Assembly (NCBI GenBank): GCA_964511155.1
Contig: CAZEEJ010000003.1
Coordinates: forward strand, 9,899-73,898
From: JAAYDF01 sp964511155
GTDB taxonomy: Bacteria > Planctomycetota > Phycisphaerae > UBA1845 > PWPN01
Length of the DNA stretch: 64,000 bases
Reading direction: 5' to 3'
The position numbers were made by a program, and so were the translations under genes. How positions within the stretch are numbered: the stretch's first letter is position 1; every line of letters starts with the position of its first letter. The notes under the pieces are model-generated. The model did not search any database and was not told the origin of the DNA. It saw only the letters and a list, made by a program, of their open reading frames with translations. Below are positions 8,078 through 16,526 of this stretch, piece after piece.

Positions 8078-10906
8078 TTACTGGCAGGGCGGGCCGGGGC
8101 AGGGGGCCACGGCCGTGTTCAGGTTATTGCGCACCTGCACCAGGTCGAGGACGTTGATGGACCCGTCGTCGGAAACGTCCGCCCGGAAGTTGGCCACGGT
8201 CACCGCGGTGTTCAGGTTGTTCCTGACCTGCACGAGGTCGAGGACATTGACCGCGCCGTCGTTATTCACGTCGCCGTGCAGGACGCGGAGGCAGAGCGCT
8301 CCGGCGGATAGCATGCGGCAAGGCCCCACGCCCTCGATGCCGGGGAAGGTCACCAGCAGCGGGGCGGCGTTCTGGGCCCCGCTCATCTGGACGGTGAGCA
8401 GGGTGCCGGCCACAACGATCGCGTTGACCGTACCGCTGGATACGGCCACGTCGGCGTTGGTGCCCGAGATCTGCTGGATGGCCTGGTCGAAGACCACGGT
8501 CAACTCGGTGGGACCGCCGCTGCGTGGCTCGGTCGCTCCCGAACAGATGTCCACCGCGATGGGGCCGACGCCCCCGTGTTGCTTCACCGAACCGGCCGCG
8601 ACCACCATGGGAGCCGTGCCGCTGGCTGGAATGAAGTAGTAGTCCTCGGTCTCGCCGAACTGGTACCCGGCCGCAGGGCCGGAACCTCCGTCGCCCACTG
8701 CGGCACCGCCCGAGGTCCAGGGGAGCTCCGACAGCGTGATGCGCATCCAGATCCCCTCCGGCGGGTCGGTGGGATGCCACGCGGTGAACGGCGGGGTGGT
8801 GACGGTGTACAGCCCCGCCGACGCGAAGTTGAGCACCAGATTCTGGACCGCCCACTCCTCGACCAGGTTGCAGACCGGGTCCACGATGATGTCGTCCCAG
8901 TCGCCGTCGCGGTCCCAGTCGAACCACACGTTCACGAACATCGGCACGCCGGGGGTCACCACGTTCACCTCGAAGTCAAACGTGGACGCGGCATCGCAGT
9001 GGTTCAGGCAGGTCGGCAGTTGCACGCCGTCGTCGTCAAAGTCGTCATCCGCCACGTCGTTGGGCGGGTCCAGGTTGTTGAGGATGTCCTGGTCGGGGCC
9101 GATGTCGGCCTCGTTTTCGAGCGAGACGTTGGCGCCCAGGTGGGCGACCGCCAGTGGCGAGAGGTGCAGCGGGCCATGCGGCGGCGAGCCGGCCAGGTAC
9201 ACGGTCGGGAAGTTGCCCAGCACGCCGGAGGGGTAGGCGGTCATGGGCACGCCGAAGCTGTTGCTGCTGTCCGGCGCGTCACCCAGCTCGTGCTCCGGCA
9301 AAAGCTCCTCGTCCCGGGACAGGAGCACGAAGGCCATGTCCCACGACTGCTCGAACGGGTCCTCGATGGGTTCGCCGTCGACGAAGTTGCTGCCGATCAC
9401 GGGGGCGACGGGGTCCCAGATGCGGACGGCATCGTCGTTGAAGAAATGCTCGCGTGTCTTCCAGCCCCAGGGATACTCCGGAAGCGGGGCAACGCCTACG
9501 CAGCAGGCGGGGTCGGGCCAACCGACCGCGAGCTGGCACTGGAGAATCGCCTCGTCGTTGGGCCCGATCACGCCGTCGCAATCGAGGTCCGCCGCCGCGC
9601 ACGGGCCGATCGGCGGCAGGCCGAGGCATCCTTGCAGAATCGCCAAGTCGATGCCGGTGACGCTCCCGTCGTCGTCGAGGTCGCCGTTGCAGGGGCAGGG
9701 GGCGTACTCGGCGGCGATGCTGATCCAGTACACGGTCGGGCCGGGCTCCTGGTAGAACCACGCCAGCTCGGGGATGGCGAACTCGTACTTGAAGCAGGTG
9801 TCCGGGAACTCCATGTAGAACGGTTGGAAGTCGCAGCCCGCGACGGTCTCATTGAGGTCCGCCCGGTCGACGCTCCACTCCCAGATCATCTCGCCGGGGT
9901 GGCTCCAGGGCTGATCCACGCCGGCGGGCACGTCCATCCAGACCCCGATGCGGAAACTCTGCGGGGCGTTGTCCGGCGGCTCCTCTCCGTCCCAGTAGAG
10001 GTAAGAGCCCCACCAGTGAACGTCGGTCACCGGGCGGTCGTCTTCGCAGAGCCAGTCGTCGGCCACGATGGTGTCCCAGCCGTACACCGAGTGTTCATCC
10101 CAGCCCCAGAAGCACTCGGGGAAGGGCGACTCGGGGTTGGTGGACGGCGGCTGCGACCACTTGTAGTCCGGCCCCTGGTCCTCGCCGTTGATCACGAAGG
10201 CCAAGTCGATGGGGATGTCCGCGAAGGGGTGGAAGGGCGGGTAGAGCAGCTCGTTCCACGGGCCGGGCCCGCCCGGTGCTCCCAGTGCCCAGACGGCCGA
10301 GTCATTCCATGGATCCAGCGAGGTCTTCCAGCCGAAGGTCGCCTCGGGGTCGAGGGGAACCGCCTGCACCTCCAGCCAGTACACCACGGGCGCGGCCGGG
10401 GTGCCTTGCTGAACGAAGGGGTCCTCCGTGATGTTGAAGTTGTACTGCCAGCAGACGGTATCGCCGATCGGCAGGTAGTTGCCCGTGGAGGGGTCGTACC
10501 AGCCTTCCTCCAGATTGTCGGCCCACTGCAACACGGTGAACTGGCCGGGGGCGAACGTCGCGGTCCAGAGAACGCCGCCGGGCATGCTGTAGCCGCTGGG
10601 GCTTTCCCATGCGGGGATGTCCGCGCGAAGGGTGAGCGTGAAGGTCACGTCCTCCGCGCCGCCGAGCGGAAGGATGTCCTGGAGCCAGGAGCCCCAGACG
10701 TGGATGTCGGTGATCGGACCGGTGACGGTACACTCGAAGTCGTCGGCGAGCACCACCGGAGCGGTAGCGTCTACGTCCATGCCGAGGAAGCTGAGGTCCG
10801 GCTCCTGCACCCACTTGAACGGCAGGCCGGGCAACCAGTCGGCCTGGGCACTCCCCGCGATGACGCAGGCCACGCCGGCCACGACCAGGATGAACGGACT
10901 TCGCAT
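8078..10906 (-). CDS. Large secreted GEVED/dockerin protein
   Basis: This 942-residue exported protein starts at ATG 10906 with GGGAGG 7 bases upstream and a clear signal peptide ending GSAQA. Two copies of the LADDF/VWGSW type domain occur near residues 54 and 282. A calcium-loop pair resembling an internal dockerin follows near residue 405 (GDLDDDGSVTGIDLAILQ). A GEVED-like region starts at ELGDAPDSSNSFG (~538) and closes with GETEDYYFIP (~752). A C-terminal type I dockerin (GDVNNDGAVNVLDLVQVRNN) begins near 879. It shares domain order with its downstream neighbour but lacks the Cys-rich repeats. A matrix or surface-display role is inferred; no catalytic domain is visible. Confidence 0.85.
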   Translation of the reverse strand: MRSPFILVVAGVACVIAGSAQADWLPGLPFKWVQEPDLSFLGMDVDATAPVVLADDFECTVTGPITDIHVWGSWLQDILPLGGAEDVTFTLTLRADIPAWESPSGYSMPGGVLWTATFAPGQFTVLQWADNLEEGWYDPSTGNYLPIGDTVCWQYNFNITEDPFVQQGTPAAPVVYWLEVQAVPLDPEATFGWKTSLDPWNDSAVWALGAPGGPGPWNELLYPPFHPFADIPIDLAFVINGEDQGPDYKWSQPPSTNPESPFPECFWGWDEHSVYGWDTIVADDWLCEDDRPVTDVHWWGSYLYWDGEEPPDNAPQSFRIGVWMDVPAGVDQPWSHPGEMIWEWSVDRADLNETVAGCDFQPFYMEFPDTCFKYEFAIPELAWFYQEPGPTVYWISIAAEYAPCPCNGDLDDDGSVTGIDLAILQGCLGLPPIGPCAAADLDCDGVIGPNDEAILQCQLAVGWPDPACCVGVAPLPEYPWGWKTREHFFNDDAVRIWDPVAPVIGSNFVDGEPIEDPFEQSWDMAFVLLSRDEELLPEHELGDAPDSSNSFGVPMTAYPSGVLGNFPTVYLAGSPPHGPLHLSPLAVAHLGANVSLENEADIGPDQDILNNLDPPNDVADDDFDDDGVQLPTCLNHCDAASTFDFEVNVVTPGVPMFVNVWFDWDRDGDWDDIIVDPVCNLVEEWAVQNLVLNFASAGLYTVTTPPFTAWHPTDPPEGIWMRITLSELPWTSGGAAVGDGGSGPAAGYQFGETEDYYFIPASGTAPMVVAAGSVKQHGGVGPIAVDICSGATEPRSGGPTELTVVFDQAIQQISGTNADVAVSSGTVNAIVVAGTLLTVQMSGAQNAAPLLVTFPGIEGVGPCRMLSAGALCLRVLHGDVNNDGAVNVLDLVQVRNNLNTAVTVANFRADVSDDGSINVLDLVQVRNNLNTAVAPCPGPPCQ

Positions 10907-11331
10907 GGCAAGACCTCCCGTGGGCGCGCGGCCTCCGGTCCGCGGCACATCCGTTGAATTGAAGCGTCGGCGGCTGCCGGAGGCAGCGACCTTCTCCGCA
11001 GCAGAGCGCGGGGCGATCACCGATCAGGAAGATTGAAACCGAAGGGACGGGGAGACAGCATAGCCCCTCTTTCCAACCTCCCGGCGGCCCCTGCTCCCAC
11101 GGCTCTAATGTAGCGAATCAAGGGGAGCTTCGCAAGACCGGGCCGAAAGCGGCGAGGTAGCCGGGGCCGTGACAGTTTGGGCGGCCTCATGGACTCGGCT
11201 GGTCAAGGCTGTTCCGTACCGCGCCCGTCAGGAAGCGGACCTCGTGTGCGTGGTGTTCTCGCGCGAGGTCCGCTCCTTTACGGTCGCGGTACGGAGATGT
11301 CGCCTGCCGCGTCCGCGAGGATGGTGACGTC

Positions 11332-11452
11332 GGGGCACAATGGGGACTGGCTCCGCCCCAGCGATGCCTGATGAAGCAAGCATCCTCGGATCCGGGACAA
11401 GTTCAGGGCCTGGCGCAGGTCGCTCCAGCGGTGCCTGTCCCGATTTTGCCCC
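11332..11452. repeat. REP-like element a, complete copy (inverted relative to 39228)
   Basis: The ends are GGGGCACAATGGGGACTGGC and its near complement closing with TGTCCCGATTTTGCCCC. The inside shares GCATCCTCGGAT and CGCTCCAGCGGTGCC with the copy at 39228-39346 in reverse orientation. It sits in the 619-base gap between the lipoprotein and the secreted protein genes; the rest of that gap (10907-11331 and 11453-11525) shows no gene. Confidence 0.8.
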
Positions 11453-11525
11453 GCGGATGGCGAATTACGCCCCAATGAATCCGCCTGTCCCGTTCCTGCG
11501 GCGCATGAACGGGGCACGCCGGCCG

Positions 11526-11672
11526 TCATCGTTCCCAACTGCGGAGCATGCCGGTGGCCAGTTGGCCGGTCGCCGCGGCGGCCAACTGCTCGACCGCCTT
11601 GCCGATGTCGTGGTCTTTCACGTCCACCCGCCGGTGCACGCTGGCGGTGGCCACGCCGGCGGCTATCTCCAC
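11526..11672 (-). pseudogene. Frameshifted C-terminal extension of the lipoprotein gene
   Basis: Immediately after the lipoprotein frame stops at 11663, a different frame reads as good coding sequence: VEIAAGVATASVHRRVDVKD and a helical tail ending MLRSWER at a TGA (11526-11528). The two frames overlap around 11663-11680. This is what a one-base indel near CTGCTGTTGG would produce, either in the organism or as a sequencing error. No start codon with a ribosome site explains it as a separate gene. Confidence 0.55.
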
Positions 11673-12130
11673 TTCACCAACAGCAGGCTGCTGCGCATGG
11701 CCTTCTTGTAGGAGGTCGCGGTGTTCTGGCTAACGTTGGTGACGATCATTTCCGGCTGGCTGGATCGCCCCGTGTCGAGCGATGCCGGATCGACCTTGTT
11801 CTCCCCCATTTTGAAGTGGCCGCTGTTGACCGTGCGATCACTTAGCCAGAGAAGGGCTTGGGCTCCGTGTTCCTTTGCGATCTTGATGACTTTGCCGCGG
11901 ACGGAGTCGTCATGGTAGAAGGGTTTCGTGTCATACACGTCCACCAGCCCGATCACCTCGTAGTTCTGATTTGGCAGCCCCTCATAGACGTCGACCCCGT
12001 CGATGTTCTGGACAAAAGCCGAACCTATGGGCCAGGACTGGACTCCCCGGTACTCCAGGTATTCCACCCGGGTGCAACCGCCGACCCAAACCACTGTCAC
12101 CAGTCCCACCAGAATCGCTGTTCGTGTCAT
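11663..12130 (-). CDS. Small lipoprotein, probably truncated by a frameshift
   Basis: This 155-residue protein starts at ATG 12130 with GGAG 7 bases upstream. Residues 1-20 form a lipoprotein signal with lipobox VWVGGC, so it is likely lipid-anchored in the periplasm. The mature part (NYEVIGLVDVYDTKPFYHDD; GKVIKIAKEHGAQALLWLSD) resembles small cell-envelope lipoproteins that begin with a 'vig.v' strand and an 'A.e.GA' helix, but I cannot name a family. The reading frame ends abruptly, and a coding-like continuation exists in another frame to 11526. Confidence 0.65.
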   Translation of the reverse strand: MTRTAILVGLVTVVWVGGCTRVEYLEYRGVQSWPIGSAFVQNIDGVDVYEGLPNQNYEVIGLVDVYDTKPFYHDDSVRGKVIKIAKEHGAQALLWLSDRTVNSGHFKMGENKVDPASLDTGRSSQPEMIVTNVSQNTATSYKKAMRSSLLLVKWR

Positions 12131-12132
12131 GG

Positions 12133-12414
12133 TCAATCTCCTACACATAAACACGCATCCTTGTGTGAGCCGCACAAACTGATGTGGGCGAGAATTGCAG
12201 GGTCCTCGAGATTTGCCCCAACCGAGGTTGCCAAGCGCAAGAGCTGTCGGCACAGGTCTCGCGATGACGGGCACGCCTTGGAGACGTGCCGATGCAGCCT
12301 GATCACGCGGCAGGCAAACTCAAATGTTCGGTCCTTGATCTCCCTGGGCCGAGCATCGCTCTCGGTGTTGTCTCCCCCTTTCGACATTCGACATTCAACA
12401 TTCATCATTACCAC
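12133..12414 (-). pseudogene. Truncated four-helix bundle (S23 / 23S rRNA IVS) protein gene
   Basis: The 93-residue frame contains IKDRTFEFACRVIRLHRHV and DLCRQLLRLATSVGANLED, the first two helices and signature turn of the four-helix bundle family often encoded in 23S rRNA intervening sequences and near restriction loci. Family members run to about 120 residues and continue with helices three and four. Here the sequence after GANLED is unrelated and stops. The 5' end lies in a simple GAATGTCGAATG repeat. Probably a remnant; residual function is unlikely. Confidence 0.65.
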
Positions 12415-12416
12415 CC

Positions 12417-12632
12417 CTACGCGGCATACAATAGTGCCTGCAGTCGCCGTACCGCCTCGAGCAGCTTATTCCTCAACGCCGAATTGTCGGGCGATGCGCG
12501 GCGGCCGGTGACGAGGATGCGGCCGTCGGTGAAGGTCACCTGCTCGTTGATGCGGTGGGGCTCGTCGTCCCAGCCCGCGGCGCAGAGCCTGGGGACGACG
12601 TAGCGGCGGCAGGTGTCGGCTTCGTTGCTCAC
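12417..12632 (-). pseudogene. Remnant of type I restriction enzyme R subunit (hsdR)
   Basis: The 71-residue frame begins MSNEADTCRRYVVPRLCAAG and continues to EQVTFTDGRILVTGRR, closely matching the extreme N-terminus of type I restriction HsdR proteins of about 800-1000 residues. After residue ~49 it passes into ALRNKLLEAVRRLQALL and stops, so nearly the whole nuclease and helicase is gone. The tail may come from another part of the same locus. It abuts the four-helix-bundle remnant, suggesting a decayed defence locus. Confidence 0.7.
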
Positions 12633-12710
12633 GGCGGTCCTCGAATCAGTGATCAGGCGGCGGGCATCTTACCTCATTGGCGTCAGACCTTGAAATGCCA
12701 CCGGCGGGGT

Positions 12711-12860
12711 ACGTGTCTAGCGTCCTGGGAAGGGGGACAGGCACTTTTTTGCCTCGAAGGCCTTCTGCCGCGACGGTACCGCCATGCCGTCGAGTGACGA
12801 AACCGCGTGGAGAGCTCTCACGCCGGCAAAAAAGAGCCAGTCCCCGAACGCTAAACACGT
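12711..12860. repeat. REP-like element b, copy 1
   Basis: Imperfect inverted ends ACGTGTCTAGCG and CGCTAAACACGT enclose GGGGGACAGGCACTTTTTTG on the left and GGCAAAAAAGAGCCAGTCCC on the right. A near-identical 150-base copy lies at 14003-14152 in the same orientation. No gene is visible between 12633 and 13254, which holds this element and the tandem repeat that follows. Confidence 0.85.
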
Positions 12861-12866
12861 ACCGAC

Positions 12867-12990
12867 GCGGGTGCCACACCGGGTTGACCAAGCGCACCGG
12901 CGAGACGCCGGTGCCACACCGACCGGGTTCGCCGAGGTCCGGTGCCACACCGACCGGGCTCGCCGAGGTTCGGCGCCACACCGGGCTTCG
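12867..12990. repeat. Tandem imperfect repeat, GGTGCCACACCG units
   Basis: Four units begin at about 12870, 12910, 12941 and 12972, each with GGTGCCACACCG followed by GGGYTCGCCGAGG-like sequence. The spacing is 31-40 bases and the intervening sequence is itself repeated, so it is not a CRISPR array. Confidence 0.7.
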
Positions 12991-13254
12991 TCCCGGCGGG
13001 GCAGCGATGGTGCGTCACGCGTCGGCCGCCGGGGATTTGCGGTGAGACTTTATTGTTGGTCCCGGCTGGATGGGGTGACTAAACTCCGTAAGAGATTTCC
13101 CCCCGGGGGGACCGCGGGTGGCGGGACACGGGGGCCGACACCCATCGAGATCGGGAGGGGTTCGAAGTGTCTCATGGTGGCATAGGACTTGAGAGGCTCA
13201 TGGTGTGGGGAGGCGTACTCTCCAGCCACGGCCTGTTTTCCAGGAGGTAGAGAG

Positions 13255-13935
13255 ATGGTGCATTCATTTGCTGGCGGCCGTTGGTGTCTGCTGATCGTCG
13301 GGCTCCTGCTGGCCGCGGCGCCGTGGGCGGCGACGGCACAGGCCGAGGAAGTCTACCAGACGGTCAACGCGACGCTGACTCCGGCTCCGTTCTATTGGGG
13401 GGCACCGAGCGGCAAGATCGGCTGGTACTGGACGCCGGCCACGGACGTCGAGCTTCTGGGCATCCAGACGCGGCTTGCGACGGGCTTCACCAACATCAAC
13501 AACAACTTCACGGCGACCACGACGCTGTATACGGACCGGCCCGCCGCCGGCGGCTCGGTGCTGGGCTCCTTCGACTGGCACGCGGCCACGCCCGTGGACG
13601 GCCCGTGGCTCGGCGGCGAGTTCGCCTCCGCGCTGTCGCTGACCGGCGGCACGACGTACTTCGTCGGCATGTCCGGCTGGGAGCAGGTTCTGACGGGTTC
13701 CGGTGGCGGCGGCGTCAACTGGATCGATCCGCCCAACCAGGCGGGTGCGGAGAGCCTCGGGGCCGGCTCCGGCTATACGGGCGCGAACTTCGAGATCCAG
13801 ATGAACGTGGGGGCAACGCCGGCCAACGTGGATTCGCCGATCCTGCGTTTCATTGCCGTACCTGAGCCGGCCACCCTGGGGCTGCTGGCCCTGGCCACCC
13901 CGGCACTGCTGGCCCGGCGACGCCGGCAGGCGTGA
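13255..13935 (+). CDS. PEP-CTERM exosortase-sorted protein
   Basis: This 226-residue exported protein starts at ATG 13255 with AGGAGG 7 bases upstream. It has an N-terminal signal peptide to about residue 30 and a beta-rich middle (GSFDWHAATPVDGPWLGGE; LTGGTTYFVGMSGWEQ). The C-terminal sorting signal is complete: VPEPATLGLLALATPALLAR then RRRQA, that is, the PEP motif, a membrane segment and a basic tail. Proteins of this class are processed by exosortase and placed on the surface or in the extracellular matrix. No exosortase gene is in the window. The molecular function of the middle domain is unknown. Confidence 0.85.
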   Translation: MVHSFAGGRWCLLIVGLLLAAAPWAATAQAEEVYQTVNATLTPAPFYWGAPSGKIGWYWTPATDVELLGIQTRLATGFTNINNNFTATTTLYTDRPAAGGSVLGSFDWHAATPVDGPWLGGEFASALSLTGGTTYFVGMSGWEQVLTGSGGGGVNWIDPPNQAGAESLGAGSGYTGANFEIQMNVGATPANVDSPILRFIAVPEPATLGLLALATPALLARRRRQA

Positions 13936-14002
13936 ATGGCGGACTTGGGAATGAGAATGGAGAATTGAGAAAGAGCCATCTCCAGCGCCTACCTCGCCAG
14001 GT

Positions 14003-14152
14003 ACGTGTTTAGCGCCCCAGGGAAGGGGGACAGGCACTTTTTTGCCGAGAAACCTTTCTGCCGCGCCGGCGCCGCCGTGCCGTCAGTTGACTGAACCGCG
14101 TGGAACGACCTCCCGTCGGCAAAAAAGAGCCAGTCCCCGGACGCTAACCGAC
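14003..14152. repeat. REP-like element b, copy 2
   Basis: This is the second copy of the element at 12711-12860, flanking the PEP-CTERM gene on the other side in the same orientation. Ends and the GGGGGACAGGCACTTTTTTG / GGCAAAAAAGAGCCAGTCCC core are conserved. It is followed by CTTCTCACTTCTCACTTCTC simple repeats at 14172-14206. Confidence 0.85.
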
Positions 14153-14187
14153 ATCCGCGGGAGACGAGGCTTCTTACTTCTCACTTC

Positions 14188-14781
14188 TCACTTCTCACTT
14201 TCCTGGCTGGCGAGCATGTCGAGGACGAGGTCGACGGGCAGGCCGACGACGTTGCTGAAGCTGCCTTCGACGAGGGTGACGAAGGGGTCGCCGTCGTCCT
14301 GGATGCCGTAAGCGCCGGCCTTGCCCGCCCATAGGCCGGTCGCGAGATAGGCGGCCAGTTCCTGCTCGGACATGGCCCGCATCCGGGTGCGGGTGACCGC
14401 GTGCCGGGTGCATTCACGACCGGCGGCGAGATGCAGGAGGGTCACGCCAGTAATCACCTCGTGGATCGTGCCGAAGAGCAGGGTCAGGATGCGTCGGGCG
14501 TCGGCCTGGTCGGCGGGCTTGCCGATGATGTGGCCGGCCAGGGCCACGACCGTGTCGGCGGCGAGGATCACGCGGTCCGGATGATGCGGGGCGACGCTGC
14601 GGGCCTTGAGCCGGCTGGTATGCTCGGCATAGGCGACCGGCGTGTCCGACCAGGCGGCGGGGTCGGGCTCCGCGCATGGCGGCGAGACGACCTCGAAGGC
14701 AACGCCCGCCTCGCGCAGCAGTGCCGCCCGCCGGGGGCTCTGCGAGGCGAGGATGATCGGTGGGCGGGCATCAGGGAGCAT
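14188..14781 (-). CDS. maf: Maf-family nucleotide pyrophosphatase
   Basis: This 197-residue protein is a complete Maf protein, a house-cleaning pyrophosphatase that hydrolyses non-canonical or pyrimidine nucleoside triphosphates in the cytoplasm. The N-terminal loop ILASQSPRRAALLREAG and the catalytic-base segment VILAADTVVAL are present, as are GKAGAYGIQDDG and the closing NVVGLPVDLV. The start at ATG 14781 has GGAAGG 3-8 bases upstream. It lies downstream of the DUF6485 gene on the same strand, with a 59-base gap holding one GCCGCTTGCGG palindrome. Confidence 0.92.
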   Translation of the reverse strand: MLPDARPPIILASQSPRRAALLREAGVAFEVVSPPCAEPDPAAWSDTPVAYAEHTSRLKARSVAPHHPDRVILAADTVVALAGHIIGKPADQADARRILTLLFGTIHEVITGVTLLHLAAGRECTRHAVTRTRMRAMSEQELAAYLATGLWAGKAGAYGIQDDGDPFVTLVEGSFSNVVGLPVDLVLDMLASQESEK

Positions 14782-14840
14782 GGTTCCTTCCGGCCGCTTG
14801 CGGCTTCGCACGAGCCCACAAGACGGTTTTTATGCAGTCA

Positions 14841-15035
14841 TCACAGATTCCACGCCCGGGCGAAGGCCTCAAAGCTGCGGTCGTAGGTCGCCTCGGCCTC
14901 CGGCGGAAAGCAGCAGCCCGGCAACTGCCGCATCGCCAGATGGTACTGGAGGCAGTCGCAGCATACCCCGTGCCGCCCGCATGAGGCGTACGTGCACGTG
15001 CAGATCTTCGTGTTCCTGTCCTTCTTGCACTCCAT
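14841..15035 (-). CDS. DUF6485 family small cysteine-rich protein
   Basis: This 64-residue protein begins MECKKDRNTKICTCTYASC and has eight or nine cysteines in pairs, then CLQYH and LPGCCFPPEAEATYDRS. This matches the DUF6485 family of short proteins, thought from the cysteine pattern to bind a metal or cluster; the role is not known. The start is ATG 15035 with GGAGGAG 6 bases upstream. It may be co-transcribed with maf. Confidence 0.8.
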   Translation of the reverse strand: MECKKDRNTKICTCTYASCGRHGVCCDCLQYHLAMRQLPGCCFPPEAEATYDRSFEAFARAWNL

Positions 15036-15159
15036 GGCGTCTCCTCCGGTCCCGCGATTCAAGCGACGGCCCGCTCGACAGCCTCGAGTATACCCCAAGG
15101 TTGCAGGCCGCGACATGGCGAGTCGCCCCCGCAGGTGCATTCTGCGGGCGGGGGGAATG

Positions 15160-15236
15160 GAGAATGATGAATGTCGAATGAGGAATGGAGAATGAGGAAT
15201 GGGGAATGGAGAATGGGGAATGGGGAAAAAGCTGCC
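15160..15236. repeat. Simple repeat, GAATGGGGAATGGAGAATG type
   Basis: About seven degenerate copies of a 7-10 base GGAATGGA/GGAATGAG unit occur here. Similar text-like repeats occur at 43794-43922 and 50652-50728. No gene lies between 15036 and 15287. Confidence 0.85.
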
Positions 15237-15287
15237 GATGGGCGGGCGCCGCTCCACCTCACCGCCGCCGGGATTCGATCTCGGCGG

Positions 15288-16516
15288 TCATGTGTACAGG
15301 GCCGGGCTGCGGGTTGGGCCGGTGCGCAGGGTCTGGAGGATGGCGGCGGGGACTTCGGCGGGGCTGCACTGGAGCTGGACGGCACCGAGTTCGACGGCGA
15401 CCTTGGGCATGCCGTAGACGACGCAGCTTTCACGGTCCTGGGCGATGGTGATGGCCCCTGCCTGTTTGAGCTGCAAGAGGCCCTGGGCTCCGTCGGCCCC
15501 CATACCGGTCAGGAGTACGCCGATGAGCCGGCGTGAGCGGACGCGGGCGGCCGACTCAAAGAGCACGTCCACGCTGGGGCAGTGGCGGTTGACGGGCTCC
15601 GCGTCGCCGTAGCGGATGCGGAGGCTGCCGGCCGTTTCGATCACCCGCATCTGGCGTCCGGCGGCCAGCACGGCCCGCCCCGGCTGGAGAATCTGGTGAT
15701 CGACCGCCACGCTGACGGCCAGTGCGCTCGCCCGGTCGAGATGCTGGGCGAGGGAGCCGGTGAACCCCTCGGGTATGTGCTGCACGATGGCCACGGGTGG
15801 GAAGTCAGCGGGAGCGGTTTGCAGAACCTTCTGGATAGCCTGGGTCCCGCCGGTAGAGGCACCGATGACGACCAGGTAGAGGTTGGGCTCCAGGCCCGCG
15901 GCACGGAAGGCGACCGGAGGCTTGGCTGCCGGGAGGATCGGCGGGACCGCGGGGCGCGAGGCGATGGCCTCACGGATCAGCGGGATCAGCTCGCGACCCA
16001 GTTCGCNNNNNNNNNNCTCGATAAACCGATGAGGAATCTCCCCGCCGCCGAGCGCAGCGACGCCTTCTCTCCCGAGCCAGAAACGCGCGTCGCCACGGCG
16101 GTCCAGTTCGACGCCTGGGCACTTACCACCATCCGCGAACCCATCGCCGCCCGCCCCCCCAGAATCGGCCTGACGACGGCGTTGACCGCACCAAGCTCCA
16201 GCGCCTGTAACGCCGCCTGCTGACCGGCGGGCGTGGGTTCGCTGCACATGATCACCGGCACCGGGTAGTGGGCGCGCAGCTTGCGGAGGAAGTCCAGGCC
16301 GCTGATACGCGGCAGGTCGACATCGAGCACGATGACGTCCGGTCGATGCGCGAGCACCAGTTCGCGGGCCTCGCCGGCGTCGCGGGCGGCGCCGACGACC
16401 TCGATGCCGGCCTCCCGGTTCAGCACCCCGGTGAGCACCGAGCGGACGAGCGCCGTGTGGTCGATGATCAGTACCTTGACGGGGCCGGTTACTCGCACCT
16501 TCGCCTCCCGGGTCAT
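15288..16516 (-). CDS. cheB: CheB chemotaxis response regulator protein-glutamate methylesterase (interrupted by assembly gap)
   Basis: A receiver domain (residues 1-~120) is followed after the N-run by the methylesterase domain with IGASTGG (catalytic Ser), QHIPEGFT (His) and LTGMGADG (Asp). The enzyme removes methyl groups from glutamates of chemoreceptors. The receiver is odd: the acidic pair reads IIDH instead of DD, and the conserved lysine is arginine (VVRPI), while the phospho-acceptor Asp in VIVLDVDLP is kept. The ten Ns at 16007-16016 are a placeholder: the two halves are in different frames, so the true length is unknown. ATG at 16516 lacks a good ribosome site; GTG at 16498 has GGGAGG 5 bases upstream and may be the real start. 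Last gene of the che operon. Confidence 0.88.
16007..16016. other. Assembly gap (10 N)
   Basis: Ten undetermined bases lie inside cheB, in the linker between receiver and methylesterase. The flanking frames do not match, so the gap is not truly 10 bases. Confidence 0.99.
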
Positions 16517-16526
16517 AGAGCGGCCG

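Noticed and set aside
8576..10957. 793-codon frame opposite the secreted GEVED/dockerin gene
   Set aside because: Shadow in GC-rich DNA; the minus frame has signal peptide, ribosome site and clear domains.
12867..12990. CRISPR array
   Set aside because: Unit spacing is irregular, spacers are themselves related, and no cas gene is near.
15288..16247. Start of the downstream cheB half as an independent 319-codon gene
   Set aside because: The part before the N-run is the wrong frame of the receiver/linker; the true gene begins at 16516 or 16498.
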